A stretch of DNA of 64,000 bases from Bacillus fungorum (GCF_002746455.1 NZ_NWUW01000005.1:124001-188000), one strand, 5' to 3'. Shown: positions 1 through 11,162, counted from the first letter of the stretch. Program-made: numbers and translations. The notes: generated by a model not told the origin, from the sequence alone.

Positions 1-73
1 GGCATGAATTTCACGCCTTGATTTTCAATTAAATACATATATTGGATGTAGAAAGGATAGAAATTATTCGTGT

Positions 74-946
74 TTAAGAAGATGACATATTGGATTGTAA
101 CAAACTTTGAGAAAAGGATCTTTGTAGCATTTTAGTGATAGGGCCAACTTGACCATCTTGGATTGCGGTTCCATCCAGATGAGTCATCGGCAAAATTTCA
201 ATCGTCGTTCCTGTAAAAAAGCATTCATCCGCTTGATAAACATCACGAATACTAAATAGTTCTTCTTGTACTGGAATGCGGAGGGTTTTCGCTAAAGAAA
301 GAACATATTGGCGAATAATTCCATTTAAAATTAGGTGATTAGCTGGATGTGTGTAAAGAGTTCCGTTTTTGATTAGAAAGAAGTTAGAACAGCTTCCCTC
401 AGTTACAGTACCATTTCGTACGAAAAGTGCCTCTTTACAACCTTTTCGTTCCGCTTTTGTAGCAGCTAATATGTTGGGTAATAAATTTAATGATTTGATA
501 TCACAGCGTAGCCAGCGCGTATCCGGTTCTGATATGGCACGTACACCATATTCAATCCATAATGCTGGTCTTTCTTTCTTTGTAATATAGGCATAGATTG
601 TCGGAGGGACGTCATATGAGAACGTATGGGTACGAGCTTGTACACCACGAGATACTTGCAAATAAATCGTTCCATCTTCGTGGAAATGATTACTTTCAAT
701 TAGTTTGTAAAGTAGGATAATAAGTTCTGCTTTTGAGAAAGGAAGTGTTAATTCTATTTCTTCCATGGAGCGATATAATCTTGTGATGTGCGGATCTAAT
801 AAGTGAAAGTTCCCTTTATATAGGCGAATAACCTCGTAGACACCATCTCCAAACTGTAAGCCTCTTTCTTCAAGTCCTATGTACGTTTTTTGTTTCGTTG
901 TATCAATAACTGCATCATTCCAAATTACAAATCTTTCATATGCCAA
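74..946 (-). CDS. dat: D-amino acid (D-alanine) aminotransferase
   Basis: This is a fold-type IV PLP aminotransferase that interconverts D-alanine and 2-oxoglutarate with pyruvate and D-glutamate, supplying D-amino acids for the cell wall. The whole length matches the DAAT family. The catalytic lysine lies in RCDIKSLNLL (about residue 151) and the TEGSCSNFF motif follows. I start at a TTG at 946, giving MAYERFVIWND and 290 aa, because the ATG four codons upstream (958) has no properly spaced ribosome binding site, whereas AAAGGATGGGACGG precedes the TTG. It is transcribed alone, towards the left edge. The protein is cytoplasmic. Branched-chain aminotransferase is the main alternative, but the N-terminal DAAT signature favours Dat. 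Confidence 0.9.
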   Translation of the reverse strand: MAYERFVIWNDAVIDTTKQKTYIGLEERGLQFGDGVYEVIRLYKGNFHLLDPHITRLYRSMEEIELTLPFSKAELIILLYKLIESNHFHEDGTIYLQVSRGVQARTHTFSYDVPPTIYAYITKKERPALWIEYGVRAISEPDTRWLRCDIKSLNLLPNILAATKAERKGCKEALFVRNGTVTEGSCSNFFLIKNGTLYTHPANHLILNGIIRQYVLSLAKTLRIPVQEELFSIRDVYQADECFFTGTTIEILPMTHLDGTAIQDGQVGPITKMLQRSFSQSLLQSNMSSS

Positions 947-1144
947 TTTCCGTCCCATCCTTTCGTAAGTGCATAAGTAAAGTGAAACTGTAATCCATTC
1001 GGAATAAAAATCACTATAGTAATTTTTACGTGAGTCATTCTTTACATATGACGTATATGTATTTGTAAATGGTAGAGAAGTAGTGGTGTTTTAGAGCATT
1101 TTGTATATACAAATTCGAAAATAAGAAATAAGAATCCTGCTTTT

Positions 1145-1179
1145 AAATAAAAAAAAGCAACATTCTTATGGAATGCTGC
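1145..1179 (-). terminator. Rho-independent terminator, minus strand
   Basis: The minus strand reads GCAGCATTCC, a short loop, GAATGTTGC and then eight U residues. It is separate from the ltaS terminator and lies upstream of dat's end, so it implies another minus-strand transcript between ltaS and dat. Confidence 0.6.
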
Positions 1180-1253
1180 ACAAGGAGGGTAGCTATCTTT
1201 GATAGGGACATCGTCTTATTGAATGTTTTGTGTATGGAAACAAAACATATTAA
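1147..1253 (-). ncRNA. Possible small RNA with an anti-Shine-Dalgarno motif
   Basis: On the minus strand a TATAAT hexamer (plus positions 1260-1265) is followed about 70 bases later by CCCTCCTTG and then by a hairpin with a long U tract. CCCUCCUU is complementary to a Shine-Dalgarno sequence, the kind of C-rich motif used by Gram-positive regulatory RNAs such as RsaE/RoxS and FsrA. No good -35 hexamer is visible, and I did not recognise a known RNA family. The call rests only on layout. Confidence 0.25.
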
Positions 1254-1451
1254 AAGACAATTATAAGAAAGTATAAATAAACGATTCGCATATTTCTTTA
1301 AGGGATCTTATTACAGATGAGAGATAAGAAATATATAGAACCTCGTTTACAAATTTTATTATAGAGATGTTTCATTAATTCTATGTGAATATTTGGTAAA
1401 GGTTATGTAATGTTAAAGTTAATGAATATAAGTGATTGTATGGAGAAATAT

Positions 1452-1478
1452 AAAAAAAAGAGGCTGAGATTACTCAGC
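1452..1478 (-). terminator. ltaS terminator overlapping its stop codon
   Basis: The minus strand reads GCTGAG-TAAT-CTCAGC followed by CTCTTTTTTTT. The TAA stop codon of ltaS sits in the loop, so the last codons of the gene form the 5' arm of the hairpin. Confidence 0.8.
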
Positions 1479-3398
1479 GCTCTTCTTTTCTTCTTTAATA
1501 GCTGTCTTTACTTCACCAGTTTTGATCTTGTTACTTTCAGAGAAGCGAAGTAAGTCACCTTCAATGATTTTGTCAGACATGTTCAATTCATTTTGGGCAC
1601 GATCAATGAGTGGTTGAGATTCTTCTTTTGGTAGTTGTACAACTTCGCCAGTAGCACGGTCGTAGAATGTATTGTTCGTGTACATGTACTTATCTGTAAC
1701 GAAGCTACCATCACGAAGAACAACGAATCCTTTATTTTCTGGTGAGAATACATCATGACCGAATTGAATTTGGTTCGTAGAATCTACACCAAGTAAGTTT
1801 AGAATTGTTGGTTTAATGTCAATTTCACCAGTTGGTTTTGAAATTGTTTTACCTTCTTTTTGACCTGGAACGTGAATAAACATCGGTGTTTTTTGTAAGT
1901 TCATATGGTCAAACGCAGTGATTTCTTCTTTTCCTAAGAACTGTGCCATTGCACGGTTATGGTTTTCAGAAATACCGTAGTGGTCACCGTAGAATACGAT
2001 AACTGAGTTGTCGTAAATACCTTCTGCTTTTAGACGCTCAATAAAGTGTTTCATTGCTTCGTCTAAATAGCGAGCAGTTACCATGTAACGGTCAAATACG
2101 CCATCACCAGAATTGTATTCATCAATTAATTTTGTGCTTTCATCATAAGTGAATGGGTAATGGTTTGTTAACGTAAGGAAGCGAGTGTAGAACGGTTGCT
2201 TCACTTCTTTTAACATATCGATAGATTGATCGAAGTATTCGATATCTTTTAATCCCCAATTTAATTTTGTTTCTGGCGTAATCTTGTAGTCAAGCTCGTT
2301 GTAGTAACGGTCATAACCAAGTGCCGGATACATAATGTTACGGTTCCAGAACGTTGCGTTGTTCGCGTGGAATACCGATGTGTGATATCCTTGCTGACGT
2401 AAAATTTCTGGAGTTGCTGTATATTCGTTGTTACCGTGTGTGAAGAATACCGCACCACGGTCTAGTGGATACATTGAAGTATCTACTAAGAATTCAGCAT
2501 CAGATGTTTTTCCTTGTCCAGTTTGATGGAAGAAGTTATCAAAGTAATAACTTTCTTTCGTAAATTGGTTTAAGAATGGGGTAACTTCTTGTCCGTTAAC
2601 TTTTGCACCAATTAAGAATGTTTGTAATGACTCAAGAGAGACAACAATTACGTTTTTCCCTTTTGCAGTACCAAACATACTTTGATCTGGTTTACTTTGT
2701 GTTGTTTTTACGTAATTCTCTGTTTCTTGCAATTTACTACCGTCGGCAAATGCTTTTTGTGAACTTGATTTTGCTTGTAAGCCAAGATCGTATACTTGGT
2801 GTACATATAAACCTAAGTTTTTAACAAGCATAACGCGGTCGAATGAACGTGTTAATAGTTCAGGACGCTCGGCTTCTGCCAGTCCTAAGTTTGCGAAGAA
2901 AATAGCAACTGTTGACACGAAGTATAGGGAACGCATTGGGCGTGCTACACGCTCTGTCGGTGCAAAATTCTTCATCTTCTTCAATAAAATGAAGAATACG
3001 ATAATATCAGCAAATGCAAGGATGATTTTGTAGTTAAACAATTCTTTCACACTAGAACCTAAACTTCCGAAGTTAGATGTTTGTCCTAGTACTGGTAAAG
3101 TAACGAAGTCATTGTAGAATCCGTAGAACATTACGTTACCAACAAGAACGATTGTTAAAACAAAATTAATTCCAAGTGCTATATAGTTACGTTTTTTCCC
3201 TTTTGCAAATAATGCAAGACCAACAAGCAGTAATGATGCTGCTAATGGGCTAAGGAATAAAATGAATTCTTGCATGAAAGATTCAAGTTTTAAATCAAAG
3301 CTTGTGCGTGTAATAATATATGTCTTCAACCATAAGGCTAAAGCTACGAATACAGTGAAACGCACATTTTGAAATTGTGATTTCAAGGTTTCTTTCAT
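1470..3398 (-). CDS. ltaS: Lipoteichoic acid synthase family (LtaS-type sulfatase fold)
   Basis: This membrane enzyme polymerises glycerol phosphate from phosphatidylglycerol into the lipoteichoic acid backbone on the outer face of the membrane. The 642 residues show five hydrophobic segments in the first 175 residues, a linker around residue 215 with an AFA sequence where LtaS proteins are usually cleaved, and an extracellular sulfatase-like domain. The metal-binding glutamate lies in VVSLES (about 256) and the threonine nucleophile in GQGKTSDAEF (about 298). B. cereus-group genomes carry several LtaS paralogues, so this may be a paralogue (YfnI, YqgS or YvgJ type) rather than the main enzyme. 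It is monocistronic, with its own terminator. Confidence 0.9.
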   Translation of the reverse strand: MKETLKSQFQNVRFTVFVALALWLKTYIITRTSFDLKLESFMQEFILFLSPLAASLLLVGLALFAKGKKRNYIALGINFVLTIVLVGNVMFYGFYNDFVTLPVLGQTSNFGSLGSSVKELFNYKIILAFADIIVFFILLKKMKNFAPTERVARPMRSLYFVSTVAIFFANLGLAEAERPELLTRSFDRVMLVKNLGLYVHQVYDLGLQAKSSSQKAFADGSKLQETENYVKTTQSKPDQSMFGTAKGKNVIVVSLESLQTFLIGAKVNGQEVTPFLNQFTKESYYFDNFFHQTGQGKTSDAEFLVDTSMYPLDRGAVFFTHGNNEYTATPEILRQQGYHTSVFHANNATFWNRNIMYPALGYDRYYNELDYKITPETKLNWGLKDIEYFDQSIDMLKEVKQPFYTRFLTLTNHYPFTYDESTKLIDEYNSGDGVFDRYMVTARYLDEAMKHFIERLKAEGIYDNSVIVFYGDHYGISENHNRAMAQFLGKEEITAFDHMNLQKTPMFIHVPGQKEGKTISKPTGEIDIKPTILNLLGVDSTNQIQFGHDVFSPENKGFVVLRDGSFVTDKYMYTNNTFYDRATGEVVQLPKEESQPLIDRAQNELNMSDKIIEGDLLRFSESNKIKTGEVKTAIKEEKKSAE

Positions 3399-3942
3399 TC
3401 ATTTCCACCCTTTCTCTATCAGGCTTGGTCGATTTTGGAGCGAAAGATGCTAAAATAAAAAATACATAGTTTTCTTGGCCATAATTAGAGGTTCTATATT
3501 CACCCATATACGACTATAACTATGCATACCCTTTTGGTTTCTTGTGTTGCTCATAAGCATAACGTCATTTCTGTATTATACAACAAAATTCATTTCTGAG
3601 AAACACTATAACATTTTACATTTTTTGTATGAGGTTTGTCACTACCAGAGAAAACTTTAACATTCGTTTATATGTCCGTCAACTAGAAAATATAACAAAG
3701 GTAGAGCAGAATGTTAAGTGAAAGTGAAAATTTCTTTGGTTGAGAAATAAGAAATGACGATGGGTAAGTGGTTATATAGAAACCCATTATATGAAGGGAA
3801 GTATGTAAAAATTAACGAACACTTGTTCTTTTTTGTTTTGTTTGTTACAATGAGAGTTCATTGATAGATTATGTGTAATTTTGATGAACTTTTACTGATA
3901 ACATATTGTAGCTTATTTTTTTAAAAATAGGGAGGCTTTTAC
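3399..3942. other. Intergenic region between divergent ltaS and DUF1232 genes
   Basis: This 544-base AT-rich spacer separates two divergent genes. The rightward promoter is at 3823-3851. On the minus strand a TATAAT lies at plus positions 3574-3579, about 175 bases upstream of ltaS, but without a good -35. I see no gene or RNA structure in the rest. Confidence 0.5.
3823..3851 (+). promoter_or_regulatory. Sigma-A promoter of the DUF1232 gene
   Basis: TTGTTC, a 17-base spacer and TACAAT, about 92 bases upstream of the start codon at 3943. Confidence 0.6.
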
Positions 3943-4308
3943 ATGGAACAAAAATTTTCAGTTGAAGCGTTTTGGAAGAAAGTAAAACATGTTGCAAAGC
4001 AAGCAGGGCAGTCGGTCATTTATGCCAGTTTATTATTGTTTTACGTTTTGCAGAAACCGGATGTTCCAAAACGAGTGAAAATTATTGTAATTGGAGCGCT
4101 TGCTTATTTTATTGCACCGATTGATGCGATTCCAGATTTCGTTGCTGGAATTGGGTATACGGATGATTTAGGGGCGTTAATGGCTGCACTATTACAAGCG
4201 TCGTTATACGTCAATGAAGATGTGAAAGATAAGGCACGAGTGAAGTTGGCAGAATGGTTTGGTTCGGATATAGACACATCCTTTATCGATCAGAAACTAG
4301 ATCAATAG
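3943..4308 (+). CDS. DUF1232 (YkvA-type) small protein
   Basis: This 121-residue protein carries the DUF1232 core: ALAYFIAPIDAIPDF followed by GYTDDLGALMAALL (residues about 50-87). The core forms one to two hydrophobic helices with a conserved Pro-Asp signature. The role of the family is not established. The ribosome binding site is AGGGAGGCTTTTAC before the ATG. The next gene, at 4359, lies on the same strand 50 bases downstream and ends at a shared terminator, so the two are probably cotranscribed. Confidence 0.8.
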   Translation: MEQKFSVEAFWKKVKHVAKQAGQSVIYASLLLFYVLQKPDVPKRVKIIVIGALAYFIAPIDAIPDFVAGIGYTDDLGALMAALLQASLYVNEDVKDKARVKLAEWFGSDIDTSFIDQKLDQ

Positions 4309-4358
4309 GTGAGAACTGTCATATGGTGACAGGGCGAACGTAAGCGAGGAAGTGCATT

Positions 4359-4850
4359 ATGCCATCAGGAAGAACGCATACGAAAATAAACTTAATATCC
4401 CTTCCGGTTGTTTTGTTTCTGCTCTTTTCGTATGGATTAACAAATTTTAATTTTTTATTAACTTTTGCAATTGGCTTTTTAGTAGGGACTTCATTTTTAA
4501 CGCCGGATTTAGATACGTATAGTAATGCGTATAATAAATGGGGATTCCTGCGTATATTTTGGTATCCGTATAAGAAGGTCATGCCGCATCGCTCCTTCTT
4601 TACACATACAATTATACTCGGTGATGTAATTCGTATTGCATACATGTTAATTGTGTTTTCCCCATTTTTATTCCTATTAAATGTAATCGCCCTTGATGGG
4701 AATTTAATAGAAATTGCGAAGGAACATGAGGTTGAAATTACAACGTTCGTAATGGGAATTGTTGTGGCAAGTACGCTTCACATTATAGCGGATAAAGTGA
4801 ATACGCGCCGCAAGAAAATGATGAGAAAAAAGAAGAAACGCAGAAGATAA
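4359..4850 (+). CDS. Putative metal-binding membrane protein (DUF2227 family)
   Basis: The 163-residue protein starts with MPSGRTHTKIN and has two to three hydrophobic segments. Acid and histidine motifs sit between them (TPDLDTYS near 50 and PHRSFFTH near 75). The HTH, PDLD and HRSxxTH arrangement is typical of the DUF2227/YdjM-like metal-dependent membrane hydrolase group. The very basic tail is rich in Arg and Lys. GAGGAAGTG precedes the ATG. No substrate can be assigned. Confidence 0.7.
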   Translation: MPSGRTHTKINLISLPVVLFLLFSYGLTNFNFLLTFAIGFLVGTSFLTPDLDTYSNAYNKWGFLRIFWYPYKKVMPHRSFFTHTIILGDVIRIAYMLIVFSPFLFLLNVIALDGNLIEIAKEHEVEITTFVMGIVVASTLHIIADKVNTRRKKMMRKKKKRRR

Positions 4851-4886
4851 AAAAACCGTCCCAAAATTTATTTTGGGACGGTTTTT
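4851..4886. terminator. Bidirectional terminator
   Basis: AAAAACCGTCCCAAAA pairs perfectly with TTTTGGGACGGTTTTT around a four-base loop. A-rich and T-rich flanks on both sides let it serve the plus-strand pair (3943-4850) and the convergent DUF4870 gene. Confidence 0.9.
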
Positions 4887-4919
4887 TCTTATTAATCAAA
4901 CGTTTGTTTAAAAAGGAAA

Positions 4920-5237
4920 TTAAGCTTTCAGTACTTTAATACCTTTTACGATATTCCAAATGAAGTAGTATAAGCTAATAATTCCGCAAATGCATAAGAC
5001 AATCATTGTACCGATCCCAAGTGTTACATCCGGTTGATCAGATCCAAGACCCATAATTCCTAAAATAGTTACGCCAATGAATGTAGCGATACTTGGAATA
5101 ATGTGTGTCCATAGAGCCCGTTTTGCATGTGGTTTTGTTTCAGCATCCCCAACAATCCAAACGATAATAGGGAATAAGATAGGGGCAAATAGTACACTAA
5201 AGTAAGATAAAGCTGCTAATATTTTGTTTCCGTTCAT
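4920..5237 (-). CDS. DUF4870 domain membrane protein
   Basis: This 105-residue protein starts MNGNKILAALSYFSVLFAPILFPIIVW, has about three transmembrane helices and matches the DUF4870 family, whose function is unknown. I start at the ATG at 5237 because GAGGTGG lies seven bases upstream. The open frame continues 20 codons further, but those codons lie within the ribosome-binding region and the promoter. It stands alone and is convergent with the preceding pair. Confidence 0.75.
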   Translation of the reverse strand: MNGNKILAALSYFSVLFAPILFPIIVWIVGDAETKPHAKRALWTHIIPSIATFIGVTILGIMGLGSDQPDVTLGIGTMIVLCICGIISLYYFIWNIVKGIKVLKA

Positions 5238-5421
5238 ATATACCACCTCATAAATAATGTCCGTTGTTATACTATTATTATGCAATAGTTTTGGCAAGCT
5301 TACTATCGATGAACATTACAGGAACATGACGATTTTGTAAGATTTTTATATCAAATAATAAAATTTTCAAAAAAATCTTTTGTAATAGAAATTGTTATGG
5401 TACAGTATAAATGAAAGTTGT

Positions 5422-5435
5422 TGAAAACGTTTTCT
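5422..5435 (+). promoter_or_regulatory. Catabolite-responsive element (cre) upstream of the lactate permease
   Basis: TGAAAACGTTTTCT matches 13 of 14 positions of the CcpA-binding consensus TGWAANCGNTNWCA. It lies about 100 bases before the start codon of the permease gene, consistent with carbon catabolite control. No good -35/-10 pair could be assigned. Confidence 0.55.
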
Positions 5436-5533
5436 TAAACGTTTTTTATTTTTAGACTTAAAGGTATGATGACCTGATAGTCTATTGATGAGGTTATTCT
5501 ATTTAAAAGGGGATTCTTTAGGGGGAGAGAACA

Positions 5534-7195
5534 ATGAACACATGGACACAAGTTTATGATCCGTTCGGAAACATTTGGATTTCGGCAGCGGTCGCACTTA
5601 TTCCGATTATCTTTTTTTTCTTAGCTTTAGCAGTTTTCCGTATGAAGGGGTATGTGGCAGGATTTATTACAGTTGTACTTACAATTTTAGTGGCGTTATT
5701 CGCTTATAAAATGCCGTTCACGATGGCAATGGCAGCAACAGGATATGGTTTCTTATACGGACTATGGCCAATTGCTTGGATTATCATTATGTCGGTATTT
5801 TTATATAAAATATCTGTGAAAACAGGTCAATTTGATGTGATTCGTGCATCTGTATTATCCATTACGAATGACCATCGTTTACTCGTTATTTTAATCGGTT
5901 TTTCATTCGGAGCATTTTTGGAAGGGGCAGCTGGATTTGGGGCACCGGTAGCGATTACGGCAGCACTTCTTGCTGGTCTTGGGTTAAACCCTTTATATGC
6001 AGCGGGTCTTTGTTTAATCGCAAATACGGCACCGGTAGCGTTCGGGGCTATGGGAATTCCAATTACAGTTGCTGGACAAGTAACAGGTATTGATCCACAT
6101 AAAATTGGACAAATGGCTGGACATCAATTACCGTTCTTATCATTATTCGTTCCGTTCTTTATCGTATTTTTAATGGATGGATTTAAAGGAGTAAGACAGA
6201 CTTGGCCTGCTCTATTTGTAGCGGGTAGCTCATTTGCAATTACGCAGTTCATTACAGCGACATTCTTAGGACCAGAACTCCCGGATATTACGTCAGCACT
6301 TGTAAGTTTAGTGAGTTTATCGCTATTCTTAAAAGTTTGGCAGCCGAAAGAAATTTATCAATCGGGGCAAGCAAATAGTGAAGTAGCTGCGACAACAACG
6401 GCGACAGCTATGCCAAAACTAACAGTAGGAAAAGTAATAAAAGCATGGTCTCCATTCATTATTTTAACTGTCATGGTAGTCATTTGGAGCCAAAGTTTCT
6501 TTAAAGCGTTGTTTGCTCCAGGTGGCGCATTGGAAAGTCTTGTGTTTAAGTTTGAAGTGCCAGGATTACACAATTTAGTAATGAAAGCAGAACCAATTGT
6601 AAATAAACCGACGCCTTACGAGGCAATTTTGAAATTTGACGTATTATCAGCAACAGGAACAGCAATCTTAATTGCTTGTATCATTTCTATCTTTATTTTA
6701 AAAATGAGTGCAAAAGATGCAGTAGCGACATTTAAAGAAACGTTAAATGAGCTTAAGATGCCAATTCTATCTATCGGATTCGTATTAGGATTTGCATTTA
6801 TTGCAAACTATTCTGGTTTATCATCTACATTAGCGTTAGCGCTTGCTGGAACTGGCGGACTATTCCCGTTCTTCTCACCATTCTTAGGTTGGATTGGGGT
6901 GTTCTTAACAGGATCTGATACGTCAGCAAATGCACTGTTCTCGAATTTACAAGCGATTACAGCGCAGCAAGTCGGTGTATCTGAAGTACTTCTCGTTGCA
7001 GCAAATACAACAGGCGGTGTAACAGGAAAAATGATTTCTCCGCAATCGATTGCGATTGCTTGTGCGGCAGTTGGACTTGCTGGAAAAGAATCCGATTTAT
7101 TCCGATTCACAGTGAAGCATAGTTTATTCTTTGTAATTATTGTTGGTATTATGACGTATGTACAGGCATATTATTTAACGTGGATGATTCCATAA
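5534..7195 (+). CDS. lctP: L-lactate permease (LctP family)
   Basis: This 553-residue permease imports L-lactate (and probably glycolate) with protons. It has 12-14 hydrophobic segments. Family landmarks include [19 protein letters not shown] near residues 130-150, where the LctP signature is usually found, and [16 protein letters not shown] near 460. GGGGGAGA precedes the ATG. The gene is monocistronic, with a cre-like site upstream that suggests CcpA control. Function comes from family knowledge, and the exact substrate range is inferred. Confidence 0.9.
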   Translation: MNTWTQVYDPFGNIWISAAVALIPIIFFFLALAVFRMKGYVAGFITVVLTILVALFAYKMPFTMAMAATGYGFLYGLWPIAWIIIMSVFLYKISVKTGQFDVIRASVLSITNDHRLLVILIGFSFGAFLEGAAGFGAPVAITAALLAGLGLNPLYAAGLCLIANTAPVAFGAMGIPITVAGQVTGIDPHKIGQMAGHQLPFLSLFVPFFIVFLMDGFKGVRQTWPALFVAGSSFAITQFITATFLGPELPDITSALVSLVSLSLFLKVWQPKEIYQSGQANSEVAATTTATAMPKLTVGKVIKAWSPFIILTVMVVIWSQSFFKALFAPGGALESLVFKFEVPGLHNLVMKAEPIVNKPTPYEAILKFDVLSATGTAILIACIISIFILKMSAKDAVATFKETLNELKMPILSIGFVLGFAFIANYSGLSSTLALALAGTGGLFPFFSPFLGWIGVFLTGSDTSANALFSNLQAITAQQVGVSEVLLVAANTTGGVTGKMISPQSIAIACAAVGLAGKESDLFRFTVKHSLFFVIIVGIMTYVQAYYLTWMIP

Positions 7196-7272
7196 AGAGC
7201 AAAAGAAATAAACTTTGCATTTTTCAGATTATCGTGTATGATGGGAAAGTATTGAAAATTAAATCAGTGATA

Positions 7273-7372
7273 AACTAGGGGTGCCTAACGTATGCGTAGG
7301 CTGAGAGAGAAGCGCGTGAACTTCTTAACCCTTTGGACCTGATCTGGCTCGTACCAGCGTAGGGAAGTTAAC
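7273..7372 (+). promoter_or_regulatory. TPP riboswitch (thi box) upstream of thiC
   Basis: The conserved thi-box elements are all visible in order: GGGGTGCC, CTGAGAGAG, AACCCTTTGGACCTGATCTGG and AGCGTAGGGAAG. The GGACCTGATCTGGCTC stretch can also pair with the downstream terminator arm GAGCCAGGTCC. This gives the expected mutually exclusive antiterminator/terminator arrangement for TPP-induced attenuation of thiC. Confidence 0.95.
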
Positions 7373-7396
7373 GGCTTTACATAATGATGTCTTTAT

Positions 7397-9249
<1,853 letters not shown>

Positions 9250-9306
9250 CACGTTACACCTCTTTACTTGATTGATCACACTGTAGTACCTAATTTAAAT
9301 ATAGAA

Positions 9307-9344
9307 GAAGCCCGCTTTGCTAAGACGGTAGCAAAGCGGGCTTC
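9307..9344 (+). terminator. Hairpin after thiC
   Basis: A perfect 16-base stem, GAAGCCCGCTTTGCTA with TAGCAAAGCGGGCTTC around a six-base loop. The U tract after it is weak (TGTCGTTT), and the bcr1-like repeat begins six bases later. Confidence 0.75.
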
Positions 9345-9349
9345 TGTCG

Positions 9350-9506
9350 TTTATCCCGCTTTAATGGGCAGTAAGACCCCCACCTCAAAATTCAGCGAAA
9401 GCAAAGAATTTAGGTGGGGGATCAACTGCCCATAAAAGTCCGATTGGTTCAACTAATAATCAGTGGGGGATGAAGAAAACCCCCACTGATTAAAGTTTCA
9501 CTTTAT
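9350..9506 (+). repeat. bcr1-like repeat, complete copy with TTTAT direct repeats
   Basis: The element starts TTTATCCCGCTTTAATGG and ends GATTAAAGTTTCACTTTAT. The same five bases, TTTAT, flank both ends (9350-9354 and 9502-9506). Inside are a large imperfect hairpin (CCCCCACCT with AGGTGGGGG, enclosed by TGGGCAGT with ACTGCCCA), then CCGATTGGTTCAACTAATAA, then a second hairpin (CAGTGGGGG with CCCCCACTG). A close inverted copy lies at 55755-55893. Size and TTTAT flanks agree with what is known of the B. cereus-group bcr1 element. The right TTTAT overlaps the stop codon of the next gene. Confidence 0.8.
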
Positions 9507-10861
9507 AAGGCGAAGAAGAGGTGTACCCAGTAGTATAAGAGGAATAATGTGACGACTGTTGTGAGCGGAATAACGATAAGGGATACACTTAAATAGTCTT
9601 TCCATTTTACTTTAATTTTATTTTGTCTCAGGATATACATCCAAATGAGGGAAGCTAGCGTACCGATTGGTAGTAATAGTGAACCGATGTCACTACCAAT
9701 AATGTTTGCGAGATAGATAGTTTTTAATGTAATCGGGTCTAGTCCCATTTCTGTTAATGTGATTGTACCAATCATAAGTGCAGGGTGATTATTGAAGACG
9801 TTAGAGAGGAGAGAAACGAGTCCGCCCATTGCAAAGCTAGCATAAAGTAGATGCTGATTTACAACTGGCTCAAGCCATTGTACAAGGGCAGCTGTTAAAC
9901 CTGCATTGTGAAGTCCGTAAATAATGACGTACATAGAGAAAGCGAAAATTAAAATGTGCCACGGTGTCTTTTTCAAAATATCGATAGGATTCGTTCGTAA
10001 GTAGTACCATCTCCAGATGAGAAGGACGAGTGAACCGAGTACTGCAACAATTTCGATTGGGATGGATAAGAAGGATGCAACGAATAGAAGACAGCGCATA
10101 AGGAAGACGAAACTTAATACCTTTAACATGAATTTTGTACGTTTTTGTTTCGTATCAACAGAACTTTTTCCCTTTAACGGATGGAAGTTTTTTGTGAAGA
10201 ATATTTCTTCGATATCATATGAAGAAACAGGTAATCTTTCTGGTAGCTTTTTCTTTAAAACTGTATACATAAGCCATGACATAAATAATAGTCCTAATGT
10301 TGCTGGTACAAACATCATCGCGGTGTGCATATAAAGAGTCATATGAACGATATTTAATGCGATTAAATTTACGATATTACTTACACCAATTGGTGCACTA
10401 GATGCAGTAGCGATTAAAGCACCGCTTAATAAATAAGGGATTTGTTGATGCGGTTTTAATTGGAGATTTTTTAGGAGAAGAATTAAAATTGGAGTTGTAA
10501 TTAAAATACTACCGTCATTATTAAATAAAAGAGTCATAAGAAAACATAATAATTGAATATACCAGTATAAACGGCGACCAGAACCTTTTGCTAAATTTGC
10601 AAGTTTCGCCGCGGACCAGTGGAAGAAGCCGAAGCTTTCTAATATAACCGCCATAACGATGGTCGCCAATATTGTTATAGAGGCACCACCAATCTTACTA
10701 ATAATGTCTATGACGTCTGGTTTGGATACAAGTCCAGTAATTAGGATAATACCCGCGCCAATTGCTGCCGGCCATGCCTCATTTAAACCACGAGGTCGCC
10801 AAAATATAACAATCATCGTTAAGAAGAACACAATAATAGTAATCCATATTTCAATGCTCAT
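9503..10861 (-). CDS. ArsB/NhaD-type ion transporter
   Basis: This 452-residue membrane protein has about 11-12 hydrophobic segments and belongs to the ion-transporter superfamily that includes ArsB and NhaD. Motifs such as LLFNNDGSILITTPILILLL, SSAPIGVSNIVNLIALN and LLSNVFNNHPALMIG are the two pseudo-symmetric re-entrant regions of that fold. No arsenical-resistance genes (arsR, arsC) lie beside it, so arsenite export is not certain. AAGGTAGG precedes the ATG. The stop codon falls in the direct repeat of the adjacent bcr1-like element. Confidence 0.75.
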   Translation of the reverse strand: MSIEIWITIIVFFLTMIVIFWRPRGLNEAWPAAIGAGIILITGLVSKPDVIDIISKIGGASITILATIVMAVILESFGFFHWSAAKLANLAKGSGRRLYWYIQLLCFLMTLLFNNDGSILITTPILILLLKNLQLKPHQQIPYLLSGALIATASSAPIGVSNIVNLIALNIVHMTLYMHTAMMFVPATLGLLFMSWLMYTVLKKKLPERLPVSSYDIEEIFFTKNFHPLKGKSSVDTKQKRTKFMLKVLSFVFLMRCLLFVASFLSIPIEIVAVLGSLVLLIWRWYYLRTNPIDILKKTPWHILIFAFSMYVIIYGLHNAGLTAALVQWLEPVVNQHLLYASFAMGGLVSLLSNVFNNHPALMIGTITLTEMGLDPITLKTIYLANIIGSDIGSLLLPIGTLASLIWMYILRQNKIKVKWKDYLSVSLIVIPLTTVVTLFLLYYWVHLFFAL

Positions 10862-11072
10862 ATTTTGCCTACCTTTCTATTTCCTTTGAACAAATGTAGC
10901 TTGTCTCAAGTTTGTATTGGTAGTATATTCAGCAAAAAATAGGAAGAACTAGGCGTATGATGGAATAAAGTGAATATGTGTTTTTCAAGCTAAAGGACAA
11001 GTGTCACGAATAGTGAAATAACTATTGTGAGAGGAGTCTATAAATTGTTTGGGCAGTAAGATAGTAAATGAA

Positions 11073-11153
11073 ATTTATATGAGCGATTATTGAAATATAT
11101 CGGTGCAACTCAAAATATATGAGCGATTTTTAAAATATATCGACTTATCGACA
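11073..11153 (-). repeat. TCGATATATT-type intergenic repeat, two units
   Basis: Read on the minus strand: TTGTCGATAAGTCGATATA, TTTTAAAAATCGCTCATATA, a short linker ending in GTTGCAC, then CGATATATTTCAATAATCG and CTCATATAA. It is the same layout as the array at 31183-31300, in the opposite orientation. Confidence 0.6.
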
Positions 11154-11162
11154 AAACATGAC

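Larger units (their letters stand above)
947..1469. other. Intergenic region between dat and ltaS
   Basis: No convincing protein gene is present. The part next to dat must hold its promoter, which I could not place confidently. The left-centre holds a minus-strand hairpin terminator (1145-1179) with a C-rich single-stranded stretch just upstream, which does not belong to ltaS because ltaS has its own terminator at 1452-1478. The space between the two terminators could encode a short minus-strand RNA. Confidence 0.5.

Noticed and set aside
3295..3507. An upstream extension or overlapping gene at the start of ltaS
   Set aside because: The open frame is out of frame with ltaS, overlaps its start and lacks a binding site.
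9350..9506. A transposon or insertion sequence at the TTTAT-flanked element
   Set aside because: It is about 150 bases long, has no open frame and no terminal inverted repeats of an IS, and fits a bcr1-like short repeat.
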